This document shows positions 1 to 10,424 of a stretch of DNA of 64,000 nt, in pieces. This DNA comes from Eublepharis macularius (lineage: Eukaryota > Chordata > Lepidosauria > Squamata > Eublepharidae): positions 8,558,501 to 8,622,500 of the forward strand of contig NC_072798.1 in assembly GCF_028583425.1 (NCBI RefSeq), given 5' to 3'. Each line of letters starts with the position of its first letter. Within the stretch, counting starts at the first letter, position 1. Made by a program: the position numbers and the translations under genes. Below the pieces are notes generated by a model. The model saw only the letters and a list, made by a program, of their open reading frames with translations. It was not told the origin of the DNA and searched no databases.

Positions 1-415
1 GGAGTAATAAGGTTATAGGGAGTATATGTGAAATATAGATAATATAGTTAATTGGTATGTAAGGAATAGTATGTTACATATATATATGTAGTTTTTTTCT
101 TTTTTAAAGTTAGTATATGTACCTATTATTACTTATATAATTTTTATATTTTTAACTAAGATAAGCAATATAGTTAGTGTAGATAGTTAAGATAAGTAAA
201 GAGATTTGATTAGTATGTATAATATAGATATACATTATAGATTTTAAGAATTTATATGATATACTTTTTAGATTAAGTTGGGTATGGAAAACTGCTGGGA
301 GTCACCAGAAAAAAAAGGGGGGGGGGAAGGATCGGGAAAATGCAATGGGGTGGATAATGATAATGATTTTTATGTTTCTGTTTGTAAACCCATCCAATAA
401 AAAGTCTTTAAAAAA
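1..415 (+). repeat. AT-rich tail, likely L1 3' UTR
   Basis: AT-rich DNA followed by a G-run and then CCAATAAAAAGTCTTTAAAA and an A-rich end, the usual shape of a squamate L1 3' end. No coding part is present, so the assignment is tentative. Confidence 0.4.
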
Positions 416-424
416 CAAACAAAC

Positions 425-492
425 AAACCTGGCTCTCCAGATTAGACTCCTGCCCTTCTTAACCACTATGCCAAACCATTACACCAAACTAT
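425..492 (-). repeat. tRNA-derived SINE head fragment
   Basis: CTGGCTCTCCAGATTAGA...AACCACTATGCC matches the head of the SINEs at 8827-9091 and 28759. Confidence 0.6.
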
Positions 493-533
493 TTGCAGAT
501 CTCACCTGTAGGATGTAAAAGAAGCATACCTTG

Positions 534-534
<1 letters not shown>

Positions 535-580
<46 letters not shown>

Positions 581-588
581 TGTGTGTG
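535..588. repeat. (CA)n microsatellite
   Basis: About 22 uninterrupted CA units followed by a short GT run. Confidence 0.95.
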
Positions 589-747
589 TATAGGTAGAGA
601 GAGGGAAATTAGGATTTTGTCTCAGTATTTGGATTTCTTCTCTCCCCTTACTGGCCATTCTGCCTGGTCAATATATGAGCATTATGTTGCTCACTTGCTT
701 TCAATGAAACAAGAGCTTCCATTCCCCTATCAGGTGCCTCCACGCTG

Positions 748-831
748 ATGAAGGAAGGAAGGAAGGAAGGAAGAAGGAAGGAAGGAAGGAAGGAAGGAAG
801 GAAGGAAGGAAGGAAGGAAGGAAGGAAGGAG
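748..831. repeat. (GGAA)n microsatellite
   Basis: About 20 GGAA/AGGA tetranucleotide units with one interruption near 770. The open frames here are translations of this repeat and not genes. Confidence 0.95.
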
Positions 832-1327
832 AGGCAGGTGACAAACATATCCACTGCCTCCCACCCCGTTCATGATCCTTGTTATGCTGAATGGCTTGGA
901 TGTCCCAATGTGATAAGGAAGGGGAGCGGGCATGATTGACAACAGAATCTATACATTGGCTTCAATGGGCTTAGATGGGTGTAATTTTGTTTAGGATTGC
1001 ATAGTGAGTGTCACACACTGAATTGTCATTTGCACGAGTAGGTGCACAGATGACCGCACCCGATCCAGGCTTCCTCTCCATTCTGAGATCATTACCTTCC
1101 ATTTCAGAAAAAAAGTTTTCCTTTGAGCACTGCTTAGTGGAAGAGTCTGATCTAACAGCAACATTGATGTGTGTTTGTGCCTTTGATGTTATCGACATTT
1201 GATCAATAGCTCCAGGATGTTGTGTTTTCAGGCAGCTAGCAAATTCCATTGGTGAAACATTTTCATTCCTGATTGTTTCATTGACGTCTCTAGTTTATGC
1301 CACTTTGTCATTCTCAACAGCTTCACC
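832..1327. other. Upstream flank of gene 1
   Basis: No TATA-plus-donor segment like those of genes 3 and 4 is seen. Any leader exon of gene 1 probably lies before the window start. Only the acceptor-like CTCAACAG before the ATG is notable. Confidence 0.4.
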
Positions 1328-1609
1328 ATGTTGCTACCATTCCTGTTCCTCTTTTTTGCATCGTTTGTAAGTGTCGGGCAATGCGAGGTGGTGAGCAGTT
1401 TTAATAAATGCCCCAGCTTCTTCTTGGATGGAAAACTTCCTGACGATAACCTGAAGCCGCTCAACCCAGCCAGGATTTGCCAGACATACAGGAACAAAGT
1501 GTTCTATGCCACGATGTATGACAGGACAAACCGCATTCCTGTCTACTCTGCATACCTTTACACCCCTTCTCCGGGTGACAGGTCTACCGACTGGATGATA
1601 GAGCCCCAG
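1328..1609 (+). CDS. ENDOD1-like: ENDOD1-like secreted endonuclease, gene 1, coding exon 1
   Basis: First coding exon (94 codons) of a small DNA/RNA non-specific endonuclease family protein resembling endonuclease domain-containing 1. Residues 1-19 form a hydrophobic signal peptide (MLLPFLFLFFASF...), so the product is probably secreted or enters the ER. Cys28 (NKC), Cys51 (ARICQ) and the block ATMYDR (61-66) are shared by all four paralogues here. The ATG was chosen because the same signal peptide start is conserved in all four copies and a possible splice acceptor (CTCAACAG) lies 7 nt upstream. The exon ends at a CAG|GTAAGA donor in phase 0, and the open frame beyond 1609 is read-through. 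Joined to 2716-3261 it gives 275 aa. Family assignment rests on the exon 2 motifs; nuclease activity is inferred. Confidence 0.88.
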
Positions 1610-1825
1610 GTAAGAGGACTTCACACGCAAACTGATCCAAGAAAATCACGTCTGCTGTAATTTGGGGTCTGATCCTCTAATTCCATGTCCTACGACCAGG
1701 ATTCCTGGAATCTGGCAATCAGAGCTTGATTTCTATACGTACAGTCTTTGGGTAGCAGGCTGACTTCGCTCTCATTTTTTTAAAAAGTGTTTAGTATCTG
1801 AATTACCTAGTATTCTATAGTGGTG

Positions 1826-2037
1826 GAAGTCCTCTCAAGCTGTGGCTGACTTATGGTGACCCCCTCATGGGGATTTCAAGATAAGATGAACAGAGGTGGT
1901 TTGCTATTGCTTGCCTCTTCTTATGAACTGGACTTCTTCGGTGGTCTCCCGTCCAAACACTGTCCAGGGCTGACCCTGTTTAGGTTCCAAGATCTGATGG
2001 TTTTGGATAGCCTGGGCTATCCAGTTCAGGACAGTAT
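1826..2037 (-). repeat. 5S-rRNA-derived SINE
   Basis: Minus-strand copy. The head, read in reverse (GGTCTCCCGTCCAA ... CCAAGATCTGATGG), matches the 5S rRNA internal promoter region. The body has GACTTATGGTGACC. Confidence 0.7.
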
Positions 2038-2125
2038 TCTATAGTTACACAAACTTTGTAATAAAACTAATCTTTGTAATCAACATTAGAAACAAGTTAA
2101 AATCAGTATATTCCATATGCCTGGC

Positions 2126-2186
2126 CTCCATCCATCCATCCATCCATCCATCCATCCATCCATCCATCCATCCATCCATCCATCCA
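2126..2186. repeat. (CATC)n microsatellite
   Basis: About 15 CATC units in the gene 1 intron, at the tail of the SINE that follows. Confidence 0.95.
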
Positions 2187-2392
2187 TACTTTGCTTTTCT
2201 CCCCAATGGGGGACCCAAAGTGGCATGCTTAATTCTTCCCTTCTCCATTTTGTCCTCACAACAACCCTCTGAGGTAGGTTGGGCTGAGAGAGTGCGACTG
2301 GCTCAAGATCACCCAGCAAGCTTCCATGGCCGAGTGGGGATTTGAACCTGAGTCTAGCACTCTAACCACTACACTACACTGTCTTCCTACAA
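2187..2392 (-). repeat. tRNA-derived SINE
   Basis: Minus-strand SINE. A reverse B-box-like GGATTTGAACC and A-box region (CTCTAACCACTACAC) lie at the right end, and the (CATC)n tail lies at the left. Confidence 0.7.
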
Positions 2393-2715
2393 ATTTCTAG
2401 AGACAAAGTTTGATTCTTCCTGTAGAAGTAGTGTTTTCACTTCCATGGAAAAAGTCCTGCTGGAGGTAAGGCGCATAGTGGAAGGTCCCTCCACATAACC
2501 TCTAAACATTTTAGGAACATGCATGCTGGACGAGACGTTCCCTAAGAGATGCAAAGGGGATGAGGTCTGGATTTTTAAATCCAAATTAAAACGATGCATG
2601 CTACGTTGTCTCTTTGATGGCTGACCAGCAAAGACTGTTCTCCAGAACAGAGACTCGCTAGGGGGGACATTCTCAGAGCTGGGACTCTCAACCACATTTT
2701 CTATCTGTTTTGCAG

Positions 2716-3261
2716 CTCGTGCGGAGCAACCTTAACAGAAACATGGAAGATGAGCGAGAGAGCACCATTCCTCCCGCACAGATCGCTGCAAGCCAGGCCA
2801 CTTTCAACGACTATGCAGCAGCCCCTTATTACGTAGATAAAGGCCACTTGAACCCCGTGGTCCATCATAACACAGATGACAGCAAAGCCGCCACGTTCAC
2901 CTTGACCAACATTGTGCCCCAGTTCAACAAACTCAACCAAGGGCCCTGGGTCAATTACGAAACTCAGACCATGTCGCAGAAGACGGCTCAGAACAGGTGC
3001 ACTAAAGTCCACGTCATGGTGGGAGCCGTGCCGGGGAAGGACTTCATATCAAATAAGAGAGTCAATTACCCCAGCTATGTCTGGTCGGCATCCTGCTGTG
3101 TGAATGCCCAAAACAAAAGGGTGTCCTGGGCCGTCATTGCAAGCAACGACCCGAAGAAGCCACCGGCAGTAACGGAGCGCACCCTGCGGCAACTGGAGCA
3201 GCAGCTTGCCACCCTGTATGGCAAGAGGAGCATCAACCTTTTCAACAGTTCCTGTTACTAG
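2716..3261 (+). CDS. ENDOD1-like: ENDOD1-like secreted endonuclease, gene 1, coding exon 2 (nuclease core)
   Basis: Second and last coding exon (181 codons plus stop), starting after a TTTTGCAG acceptor in phase 0. It carries the nuclease core. DKGHLNP puts a His at residue 138, and LNQGPWVNYE puts Asn at 168 and Glu at 176. The His-Asn spacing (30) and Asn-Glu spacing (8) equal those of His89, Asn119 and Glu127 in Serratia nuclease, where they are general base, metal ligand and Glu. The Arg of the classic DRGH motif is Lys here. Later Cys residues (NRCTK, ASCC, and the terminal SSCY) look like disulphide partners of a secreted protein. The frame is intact, so gene 1 is probably a functional nuclease. 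Substrate and biological role are not shown by the sequence. Confidence 0.9.
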   Translation, partial: LVRSNLNRNMEDERESTIPPAQIAASQATFNDYAAAPYYVDKGHLNPVVHHNTDDSKAATFTLTNIVPQFNKLNQGPWVNYETQTMSQKTAQNRCTKVHVMVGAVPGKDFISNKRVNYPSYVWSASCCVNAQNKRVSWAVIASNDPKKPPAVTERTLRQLEQQLATLYGKRSINLFNSSCY

Positions 3262-3890
3262 CCCAAACTCTTCCCGCGTGCTTTGCCCTTGCTGAATTGT
3301 CTTCTGAGAGTCGAATGTGGTGTGGTAGTGGAAGACCAGAGCAATGGCTCCTCTAGCGTCTCTGCTCTCTGGTGCTGTGCCTGGCTTTGCTATTGCTTTA
3401 GATCCTTGCAAAACAGGGAAACAAAGGAGATGAGTCATATCTGTCCTACTACAAACCATGCCTCTCTCATCCCACTTCCAGCCCTTAAGAATGACGACCT
3501 TTTTCCAGCCTGAGTCGCACTGGAAGCATTTTCTAGCTAGCAACAGCTTTACTGCCCTGTAATCACTGCACTGCAGCAGCTGCATCTAAAAAATTCTTTT
3601 TCTAACTTTATCTATTCAAGACCCCCCCCCCGAACAACTGGCCACAATGTCATGCTGCCATGTGATTCAAGGTCACAGTTATCCGATGATGCTGGCTCGA
3701 TGCTGGTTCCATCCCATCTCCTTCATTTGTCACCTGGCACAGTAAATTTTGAGACTGGTCTTAAAAGGAGATGGAACAACTATCGTGTCTCCAAATCACA
3801 TCTTGGTTGCTCATTAGTTTAGGTGTCTGGTTTTCACTCCTTTTCGATGCTAAAAAAACCCTTATGTCAAATAAAAGCTTAACGCAATAT
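3262..3890 (+). other. Gene 1 3' UTR
   Basis: Non-coding sequence after the stop. It resembles the 3' flank of gene 3 in stretches such as the CTTAAGAATGA / CTTAAAAATGA segment and in the last part before the polyA signal. This supports a shared transcribed 3' UTR. The end is set by the AATAAA at 3870-3875. Confidence 0.6.
3870..3875 (+). terminator. PolyA signal AATAAA, gene 1
   Basis: Canonical AATAAA about 610 nt after the stop codon. It is followed by CTTAACGCAATATGTGTGTG with a GT-rich stretch. Gene 3 has the matching motif (36065-36070) followed by CTTAATGCAACATGTCTGTG, so the site is conserved between paralogues. Confidence 0.75.
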
Positions 3891-4017
3891 GTGTGTGTTG
3901 TGTGTATGGGCTATGTTTGGGGAGGAAAACAGGAAAGCTGACGATGCGGCTAACCCAAAAGCATTCTGAGTGTTTAAGAGTTTCACCATTAACATGCAAT
4001 AAAAGTTACAAATCCGT

Positions 4018-4215
4018 GCAAAATCGAAAAGAGTCCAGTAGCACCTTTAAGACTAACCAACTTTACTGTAGCATAAGCTTTCGAGAATCACAGTTCTCTT
4101 TGTCAGATGCACTTCTGACGAAGAGAACTGTGATTCTCGAAGGCTTATGCTGGTTAGTCTTACAGGTGCTACTGGACTCTTTTCGATTTTGCTACTACAG
4201 ACTAACACAGCTAAC
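4018..4215. repeat. Fold-back repeat (GAGTCCAGTAGCACC family)
   Basis: Arms 4018-4104 and 4116-4213 are inverted copies (GAGTCCAGTAGCACC and GGTGCTACTGGACTC). The GACTAACACAGCTAACTCC segment follows. Confidence 0.75.
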
Positions 4216-4362
4216 TCCTCTAAATTCATGCATGCATCTCCTCCAGCTGTCTTTGCAATCTTTGAGGCATGCTTAAGTGGGATAGTTTATTTATTTATTT
4301 TTATTTTATTTATGTTATTTATAGTCTGCCTTTCTCATTAGGACTCAGATTTTCCTTCCTTT

Positions 4363-4512
4363 CATTTTAACACACACACATTTCAATTCACCAAGTCTGC
4401 CATATCCCCATGGAAGGCAAAAGAATTCAAGTATTTGGCAACAGATGGCATCAGATGGCCTTGGCCAGGCTGTTCCCAAATCACTTGAAAGAATGGTTGG
4501 GACATTCAATAA
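4363..4512. repeat. Unclassified dispersed repeat, copy 1
   Basis: Related to 6371-6545: both start with a CA-rich run followed by ACCAAGTCTGCCAT or ACCAAGTCTACCAT and share GGCAAAAGAA and CAAGTATTTGGCAAC. Family unknown. Confidence 0.5.
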
Positions 4513-4809
4513 ACAATGCAATATGGTATGGATTAGAAAACAAATAGAATTCTGATACAATGCTGAAACAAAACACAAGCAATTTAATATATTTAAAGGA
4601 TGTGGAAATTACCCAGTAGGAGCATGTCTATATCAAAAGACAGTACCCAGTCAACAGTATCCCTTTACCAAGGCATCTCTTTGAAATCATTTCCTTATAG
4701 CAATCCCTTTTACCAATCTGCATAAAGAAAAAAATCAGAAAGAAGGCAACAGTTCCTTATTTAAGACGTCAACTTTATTTACTAAGAAGGAACAAGCATT
4801 GACACAATT

Positions 4810-5902
4810 CTGATGGGCAAACTGGAAGACTGTGGACTGGACTATAGGATAGTTCAGTGGATAGGGAACTGGTTAGAGGACCGCACTCAAAGAGTGGTGG
4901 TCAATGGGATTTCATCAGAATGGAGGGAGATGTCCAGTGGGGTGCGCAGGGCTCGGTTGTGGGCCTGGTACTTTTCAATATTTTTATCAATGATCTGGAT
5001 GAAGGAGTGGAAGGGCTGCTCATTAAATTTGCTGATGATACCAAATTGGGAGGAGTAGCAAACACCCAAGAAGATAGAATTAAAATTCAACAAGACCTGA
5101 ATACTCTGGAGAAGTGGGCAGCTGTGAATAGGATGCAATTCAACAAAGACAAGTGCACAGTATTACATCTGGGCCACAAAAATGGGAAGCACAAATACAA
5201 GATGGGGGATACACTTCTGGGAAGTAGTATATGTGAAAGGGATATTGGGGTAAGAGTGGACTGTAAACTAAATATGAGCAGTCAGTGTGATGCGGTGGCA
5301 AAAAAGGCTAATTCAATCTTGGGTTGTATCAAAGGGGCCATAGCGTCGAAATCGCAGGAGGTCATAGCCCCTCTCTATACTGCCTTGGTCAGGCCACACC
5401 TGGAGTATTGTGTGCAGTTCTGGAGGCCTCACTTCAAAAAGGATGTGGCCAATATCGAGAGGGTGCAGAGGAGAGCGACGAGAACGATCAGGGGTCTGGA
5501 GACTGAGCCCTACAAGGAAAGGCTGAGGGCCTTGGGAATGTTTAGTTTGGAGAAGAGGAGGTTGAGGGGGGACATGATTGCTCTCTTTAAATATTTGAAA
5601 GGCTGTCATTTGGAGGAGGGCAAGGAGCTGTTCCAGTTGGCAGCAGAGGGTAGGACCCGAAGCAATGGGCTTAAATTACATGCACAAAGGTACCGGCTGG
5701 ATATTAGGAAAAACATTCTCACCGTCAGAGTAGTTCAAAAGTGGAATCAGCTGCCTAGGGAGGTGGTGAGCTCCCCCTCACTGGCAGTTTTCAAGAAGAG
5801 GCTGGATGAATACTTGTCAGAAATGCTTTAGGCTGATCCTGCACTGGGCAGGGGGTTGGACTAGATGGTCTGTATGGCCCCTTCCAACTCTATGATTCTA
5901 TG
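4810..5902 (+). mobile_element. CR1 LINE, 3' part with reverse transcriptase remnant
   Basis: The 3' half of a CR1-type reverse transcriptase. LVLFNIFINDLD and the catalytic FADDTKLG motif are followed by the long C-terminal region ending DEYLSEML at 5831. The 5' end is truncated and one frameshift lies near 4950. The 3' end has the typical GGTTGGACTAGATGG block and ATTCTATG repeats. It is a dead fragment that was never part of the nuclease genes. Confidence 0.92.
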
Positions 5903-6360
5903 AAGCAGCAGAAAGTGATTTTTAAAAACTTTCACTTGGCAGTATAAAAATGAACAGCATTCATGGCATAATGTACACATAATAGTTACTGAAATACCCT
6001 CTTGAAACCAGCCAAATGGCTTTTAGAGAGGAAATCTGCAAAACAGAACTGCATGGAGTAGACCTCCTAGCTGGAGGTAAATCTTCTCTAGCTCATGTCT
6101 ATGGTCTCCAGAAGATTTTGTAATTATTTGTGCTGGCTGAGCTGTTTGTTAGAAGTTAATTGTGCAGTGGAGATGAGAAAAAGGATGAAAAATTGGTTGA
6201 TACAGAGAATTATGTTAGGAATGTGTTTCTAAAGAACTCTTCCTTTTATAGATTCCAATATTTTTGCAAGAAGATGGGGATATACTGAGCCAGAGGCATT
6301 CAAGTGTCAGTTTAGCCGCAGTCTTCTTTTAAAAATTATTCTAGAAATATATAAGCACCA
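5903..6360. other. No recognised feature
   Basis: Unique-looking non-coding sequence; no gene or repeat boundary could be supported. Confidence 0.4.
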
Positions 6361-6370
6361 CTTAGATTTT

Positions 6371-6545
6371 ACACACACACGCACCCACGTACACACGCAC
6401 ACACCTCATTTGACCAAGTCTACCATGTTCCCAAACAGTGAATGGCACCAATATGAAAGGCAAAAGAACCCAAATATTTGGCAACTGATAACACCTAATG
6501 GCCTTGGTCACGCCATTCTCAAACCCTTGGAAGATGCTCCACAAG
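6371..6545. repeat. Unclassified dispersed repeat, copy 2
   Basis: Diverged relative of 4363-4512 with the same CA-rich start. Confidence 0.5.
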
Positions 6546-6851
6546 CCAGGCCCCTTCAGAAGAACCAGATAATCCACTCCAGCAGGGGCTCATCAGTCCA
6601 CAGGTCCTGATTACCAATGGAGGTGACACACCTGAAAGGAGCTGATTGAATGCAAGGTCTGAAGACCAGGACTTCCCTTTTAAGGATATTCAGTCTGCAG
6701 AAAGGTGCCAGGGCACTGGCGGGATAAATGGGTTTGGCCAACGTGAAAAGTTGGGAGTAGTAGAGTAAATCCGCGGCAAGGCTCTGTTACCTGTCCATGG
6801 TGCTGAAATGCATGTATCTTTTCAGTTTGGTTCTAGGTTCAAACACTCTAG

Positions 6852-7042
6852 GGGTCGCACTACAAATGACACTTGCCTGGCAAGTGAACAGACTTGCGTG
6901 TACTCCTCCCTGTTCACTTGCCATTCACTTGCGCTCCACTTGATCAAGTGGAGCCCAAGTGAATGGCAAGTGTGCAGGGAGGAATACACGCAAGTCTGTT
7001 CACTTCCCAGGCCAGTATAATTCGTCACTTGTAGTGCGACCC
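6852..7042. mobile_element. Palindromic DNA element with 3-bp TSD TAG
   Basis: Nearly perfect inverted halves. The ends are GGGTCGCACTAC and GTAGTGCGACCC, flanked by TAG on both sides. The interior ACTTGCC and CTCCCTGTTCACTTGCC motifs are shared with 30123-30240. Confidence 0.7.
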
Positions 7043-7279
7043 TAGGTAGCATTTGGCCTACCTAGGGATTATTTACTCTTTCTGGCACTCTGATCCTTTA
7101 CTGCACCTGGCCTGTTAAATCCATACAATAGTCTTTGTCCCACCCAGTCTGGACACAATGTTATTTTTCAACTCTTGTTTAATTTCTAGTTTAATAAGCA
7201 CCAACACTGCTTAATTAATGAACGCTTTCTTTCCCAGAACTGAACCATCAAAGGTGGTTTTTTTCCATAAATCACAAAT

Positions 7280-7470
7280 GACTTACGGCAACTCTGTAGG
7301 GTTTTCAAGGCAAGAGACAAACAGAGGTGGTTTGCTATTGCCTGCCTCTGCATAGCGACCCTGGACTTCCTCGGTTGTCTCCCATCCAAGTATTGACCAC
7401 GGCCAGCCCTGCTTAGCCCCAAGCTCTGACAAGCTCTGGCTAGCTTGGGCAATGCAGGCTGCTACAATTA
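7280..7470 (-). repeat. 5S-rRNA-derived SINE
   Basis: Reverse 5S-like head GTCTCCCATCCAAGTATTGACC ends the copy, and the CAGAGGTGGTTTGCTATTGCC body precedes it. Confidence 0.65.
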
Positions 7471-7499
7471 AGTGCCATTGAGTCACAATTGACATGCTA

Positions 7500-8826
7500 A
7501 CCCTGCGTGGGGTTTCAAGGCAAAAAGATAACAATTGAAACTCCTTGGGAGTGTCTGAGAAGTGTTACCCCTTCCAGAGACAGTTATATTACAAGCTTCT
7601 GTAAAATTAATAACTCTTAAAGTAGTATATAAAGCCTCAAGAATAGCCCTGAGATTGGAACTTCAGTGCAGATTGAAACCACGAAACTGGAGTTGGCCAG
7701 TTACAGGGAGGTCCATCCACCATCATTCTCCGGGGATTTCCAACAGCGAAAGGAATGTAAGCATATTGCTTTCTTGCACCGATTCTTCTGTCGATGTGGT
7801 TTTCTTCTGTAGACTACGTGAACTGCTTAATAAAATTTATTTTCCTTCATTGCCTCTATATCAGAGGAAAAAGAATAATTGCCCCATGGTAATAAAATGG
7901 GTCTCGCCAGAAGCCGGGGTAAAGAAAATAATGTCAGGAGAGGGATATGGGGTAATTGAGGTCCCCCCACTAAGTCCTTGCAGGTTCCCCAATACCCAGG
8001 CAGACCTGGACTAGTGGCTGGCACCATACAACTGGGAGTGGACCAATGGGGCTGGCACCATAAAACTGGGCTATACTGCCCCTGGGTGAAGGCTGATGGG
8101 GGAAGGAGGGGAAGTTGAAGACAAGGGCAGATAAAAGTAGGTTGGCTGCTGGGAGGGAAGGAACAAAGGAAGCAGGACAAGAAAGGCTGTGGGGACTCTC
8201 AGGGGAGGAAAAGAGGAAATGGGGGTGGGGGGTGGGGGAAATGAGATGCCACCAACAAATCTTTGAAGATCCCCCTCCTGTCAATATATCTAATTCACAA
8301 CATGGTCCCCTCTGTAGATAGTTAAATCCAGAGATTGGAGCCATGAACAGACCAGACAGATTTTCCACAAACCTGAGAAAAGTCCCAGGTTTGCAGAAAA
8401 ATTTGACACACACAGAGTTAACCTCCTCCCCCAAAATAATAGAAGCAGCACCTGTACCTTTAAGAAATGAATACCCACAGAGATCCCAGTGGCCATCGTG
8501 GGGGATACTTCGCATCCACAACAATATGGTCAACCTTCAAACCTTGCTTTCCGTGGGTAAAGGCAGGGGAAGGGCCCTTTCCTGGGCAATTTTGGCCTCC
8601 CAGTCCACCCCTGCTCCACTCCCTTCTGCTCTTGCGGGGAGGACTCACTGGGTCCAGGCCCAGCACCACCTAGCAGGTAACTTGCTACCACACAATTTGC
8701 ATGACTCATCCAGGTGTGGCAGCAGCTATGGGATGATGTAATGTATCCAACTCACCTGAGCTCAGCAACAGCCTCCATTCAACTTGAATAACTTGACTGG
8801 GGCTGGCAATAGCCATCCCAAATCTC
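7500..8826. other. No recognised gene; unassigned non-coding
   Basis: Contains GTATATAAAG at about 7625, which could be a TATA box, but no donor or paralogous promoter features follow. The open frames here show no family motifs. Confidence 0.35.
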
Positions 8827-9091
8827 ATAACAACAACAACAACAACAACATTCTATTTATATACCGCCCTTCAGAACAACTTAACACCCATTCAGAGTGG
8901 TTTACACAGTATGTTATTATTATCCCCACAATAAAACACCCTGTGAGGTGGGTGGGGCTGAGAGAGCTCTGAGAGAGCTGTGACTGACCCAAGGCCACCC
9001 AGCTGGCTTCAAGTGGAGGAGTGGGGAATCAAACCCGGCTCTCCAGATTAGAGTCCTGCCGCTCTTAAGCACTACACCAAACTGGCTCTCA
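8827..9091 (-). repeat. tRNA-derived SINE with (TTG)n tail
   Basis: Full-length minus copy. The (AAC)n tail is at the left and the body includes ATATACCGCCC. The tRNA-like head in reverse (AATCAAACCCGG, CTTAAGCACTACACC) is at the right. Confidence 0.8.
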
Positions 9092-9180
9092 TCTGAACAC
9101 CTTCCTGCCACACAGCTGTTTGCGACTTGATCACTTTTCCCAAGAAGAGGCTGCTGGGGGAGGGAAGGAGGGACCGCTGA

Positions 9181-9370
9181 CAGCCAGCGTGGTGCAGTGG
9201 TTATAGTGTTTGACTAGAATCTGGCAGACTCAGATTCGAATTCCCACTCTGCCATGGAAGCTCACTGGGTGACCTTAGGCCAGTCACACACTCTCAGCCT
9301 ATCTCATGGGGTTATTGTGAGCATTACAGAGAGGAGCAACTTTGGGTCACCACTGGGGAGAAGGTGGGCA
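9181..9370 (+). repeat. tRNA-derived SINE
   Basis: A-box-like GTGGTGCAGTGGTTATAG and B-box-like GATTCGAATTCC, followed by CCATGGAAGCTCACTGGGTG. Confidence 0.8.
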
Positions 9371-9423
9371 AGGCTGGGAAATCAGGCATTGCTACACTTA
9401 ACCCTGCCCTGGATACCAATTTA

Positions 9424-9632
9424 GCTGCCCTGACCTGGATAGCCCAGGTGAGCCTGATCTTGTCGGATCTCAGAAGCTAGCAGGGACAGTCTTGATTAGT
9501 ACTTGGATGGGAGACCTCCAGTGAAGTCCAGGGTTGCAGAGGCAGGCTGTGGCAAACTGCCTCTGTTAGTCTCTTGCCAGGAAAACCCCACTAGGGGTCA
9601 CCATAAGTCAGCTATGACTTGAGGGCATTCTC
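9424..9632 (+). repeat. 5S-rRNA-derived SINE
   Basis: Head GATCTTGTCGGATCTCAGAAGC and AGTACTTGGATGGGAGACC correspond to the internal control region of 5S rRNA. The tail contains GGTCACCATAAGTCAGC. It is a SINE and not a 5S gene because only part of 5S is present and it continues into an unrelated body. Confidence 0.8.
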
Positions 9633-9639
9633 CACCCCC

Positions 9640-10420
9640 ACACTTCTCTCTGTCAAAAATTTCCCTTATTCCCAGTAATGACAAAGAATCCAGCCACACC
9701 TGATGGATAGATTCTTTAATCTACTTTTACAAGTTCTCCACCTCTTAGCCATTGGCACCGTACTTCCAGTGTTTGACACATTGCTTCAGCGCTGCAAAAA
9801 TGAAACTCTGCCCCCTGTGTGCTGATGGAATTCTTTTCTTGTAAATTCTGCAATCCCTGGGGGGTATTTTTCAATCATCCATTGCAAGGAAGAACTGATC
9901 CGTTCTGACCACAAACTCCCACACAGCACAGGCAGGGAGGGGGGGCTCGCTGCCTTTGTAGCTACTGAAAGTTCTTTCCTAACAGCGGAATTGTTTCTCA
10001 CATTTGCTGAAACAAACGACTTGAGTTTTCTGGGCCACCCCATTCCTGCATGGGTGCACATCAGCCTGCCTCCAGATCAACCTTTCATGAGAGGAGGGGT
10101 GGTATCATGAAAGAATCATGGGTCGGTCCAGTTCTCTATGGATGCGGCGTGTCTGCTGCAGTTTCATTGATTGGCCCAAGTTCCGGTATAATCATAGGCA
10201 GAAGATCTTCTCTCCATCTGTTTTCAGATGAATTTGCAATTGGCATTTTAAACTGGGTTTGCATTTGTGGATTTGAACTGCATTTAAATAAGGAACGGAC
10301 TCTGACTTGGAGGAAGGATACAACTGTGTTCAGTTGGGTGGCAGCATGTTCAGTTGGGTGGCAGCAGGTGTTGAGAAAGACCTTCCTCAGCTTGAGAGCC
10401 TAAAAATGTAAGCCGAATCT
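9640..10420. other. No recognised feature
   Basis: Non-coding sequence without family motifs in either strand. Confidence 0.35.
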
Positions 10421-10424
10421 AACC

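Noticed and set aside
3049..3585. 178-aa minus-strand frame
   Set aside because: Lies antisense to the conserved gene 1 exon 2; a shadow frame without its own motifs.
7562..8014. 150-aa frame after a TATA-like GTATATAAAG
   Set aside because: No homology to the gene family or any recognised domain, no conserved donor; probably chance.
9183..9260. Possible tRNA gene
   Set aside because: A- and B-box-like motifs are present, but no cloverleaf can be folded and a SINE body follows.
9436..9516. Possible 5S rRNA gene
   Set aside because: Only the internal part of 5S is present and it continues into a SINE body; several copies occur in both orientations.
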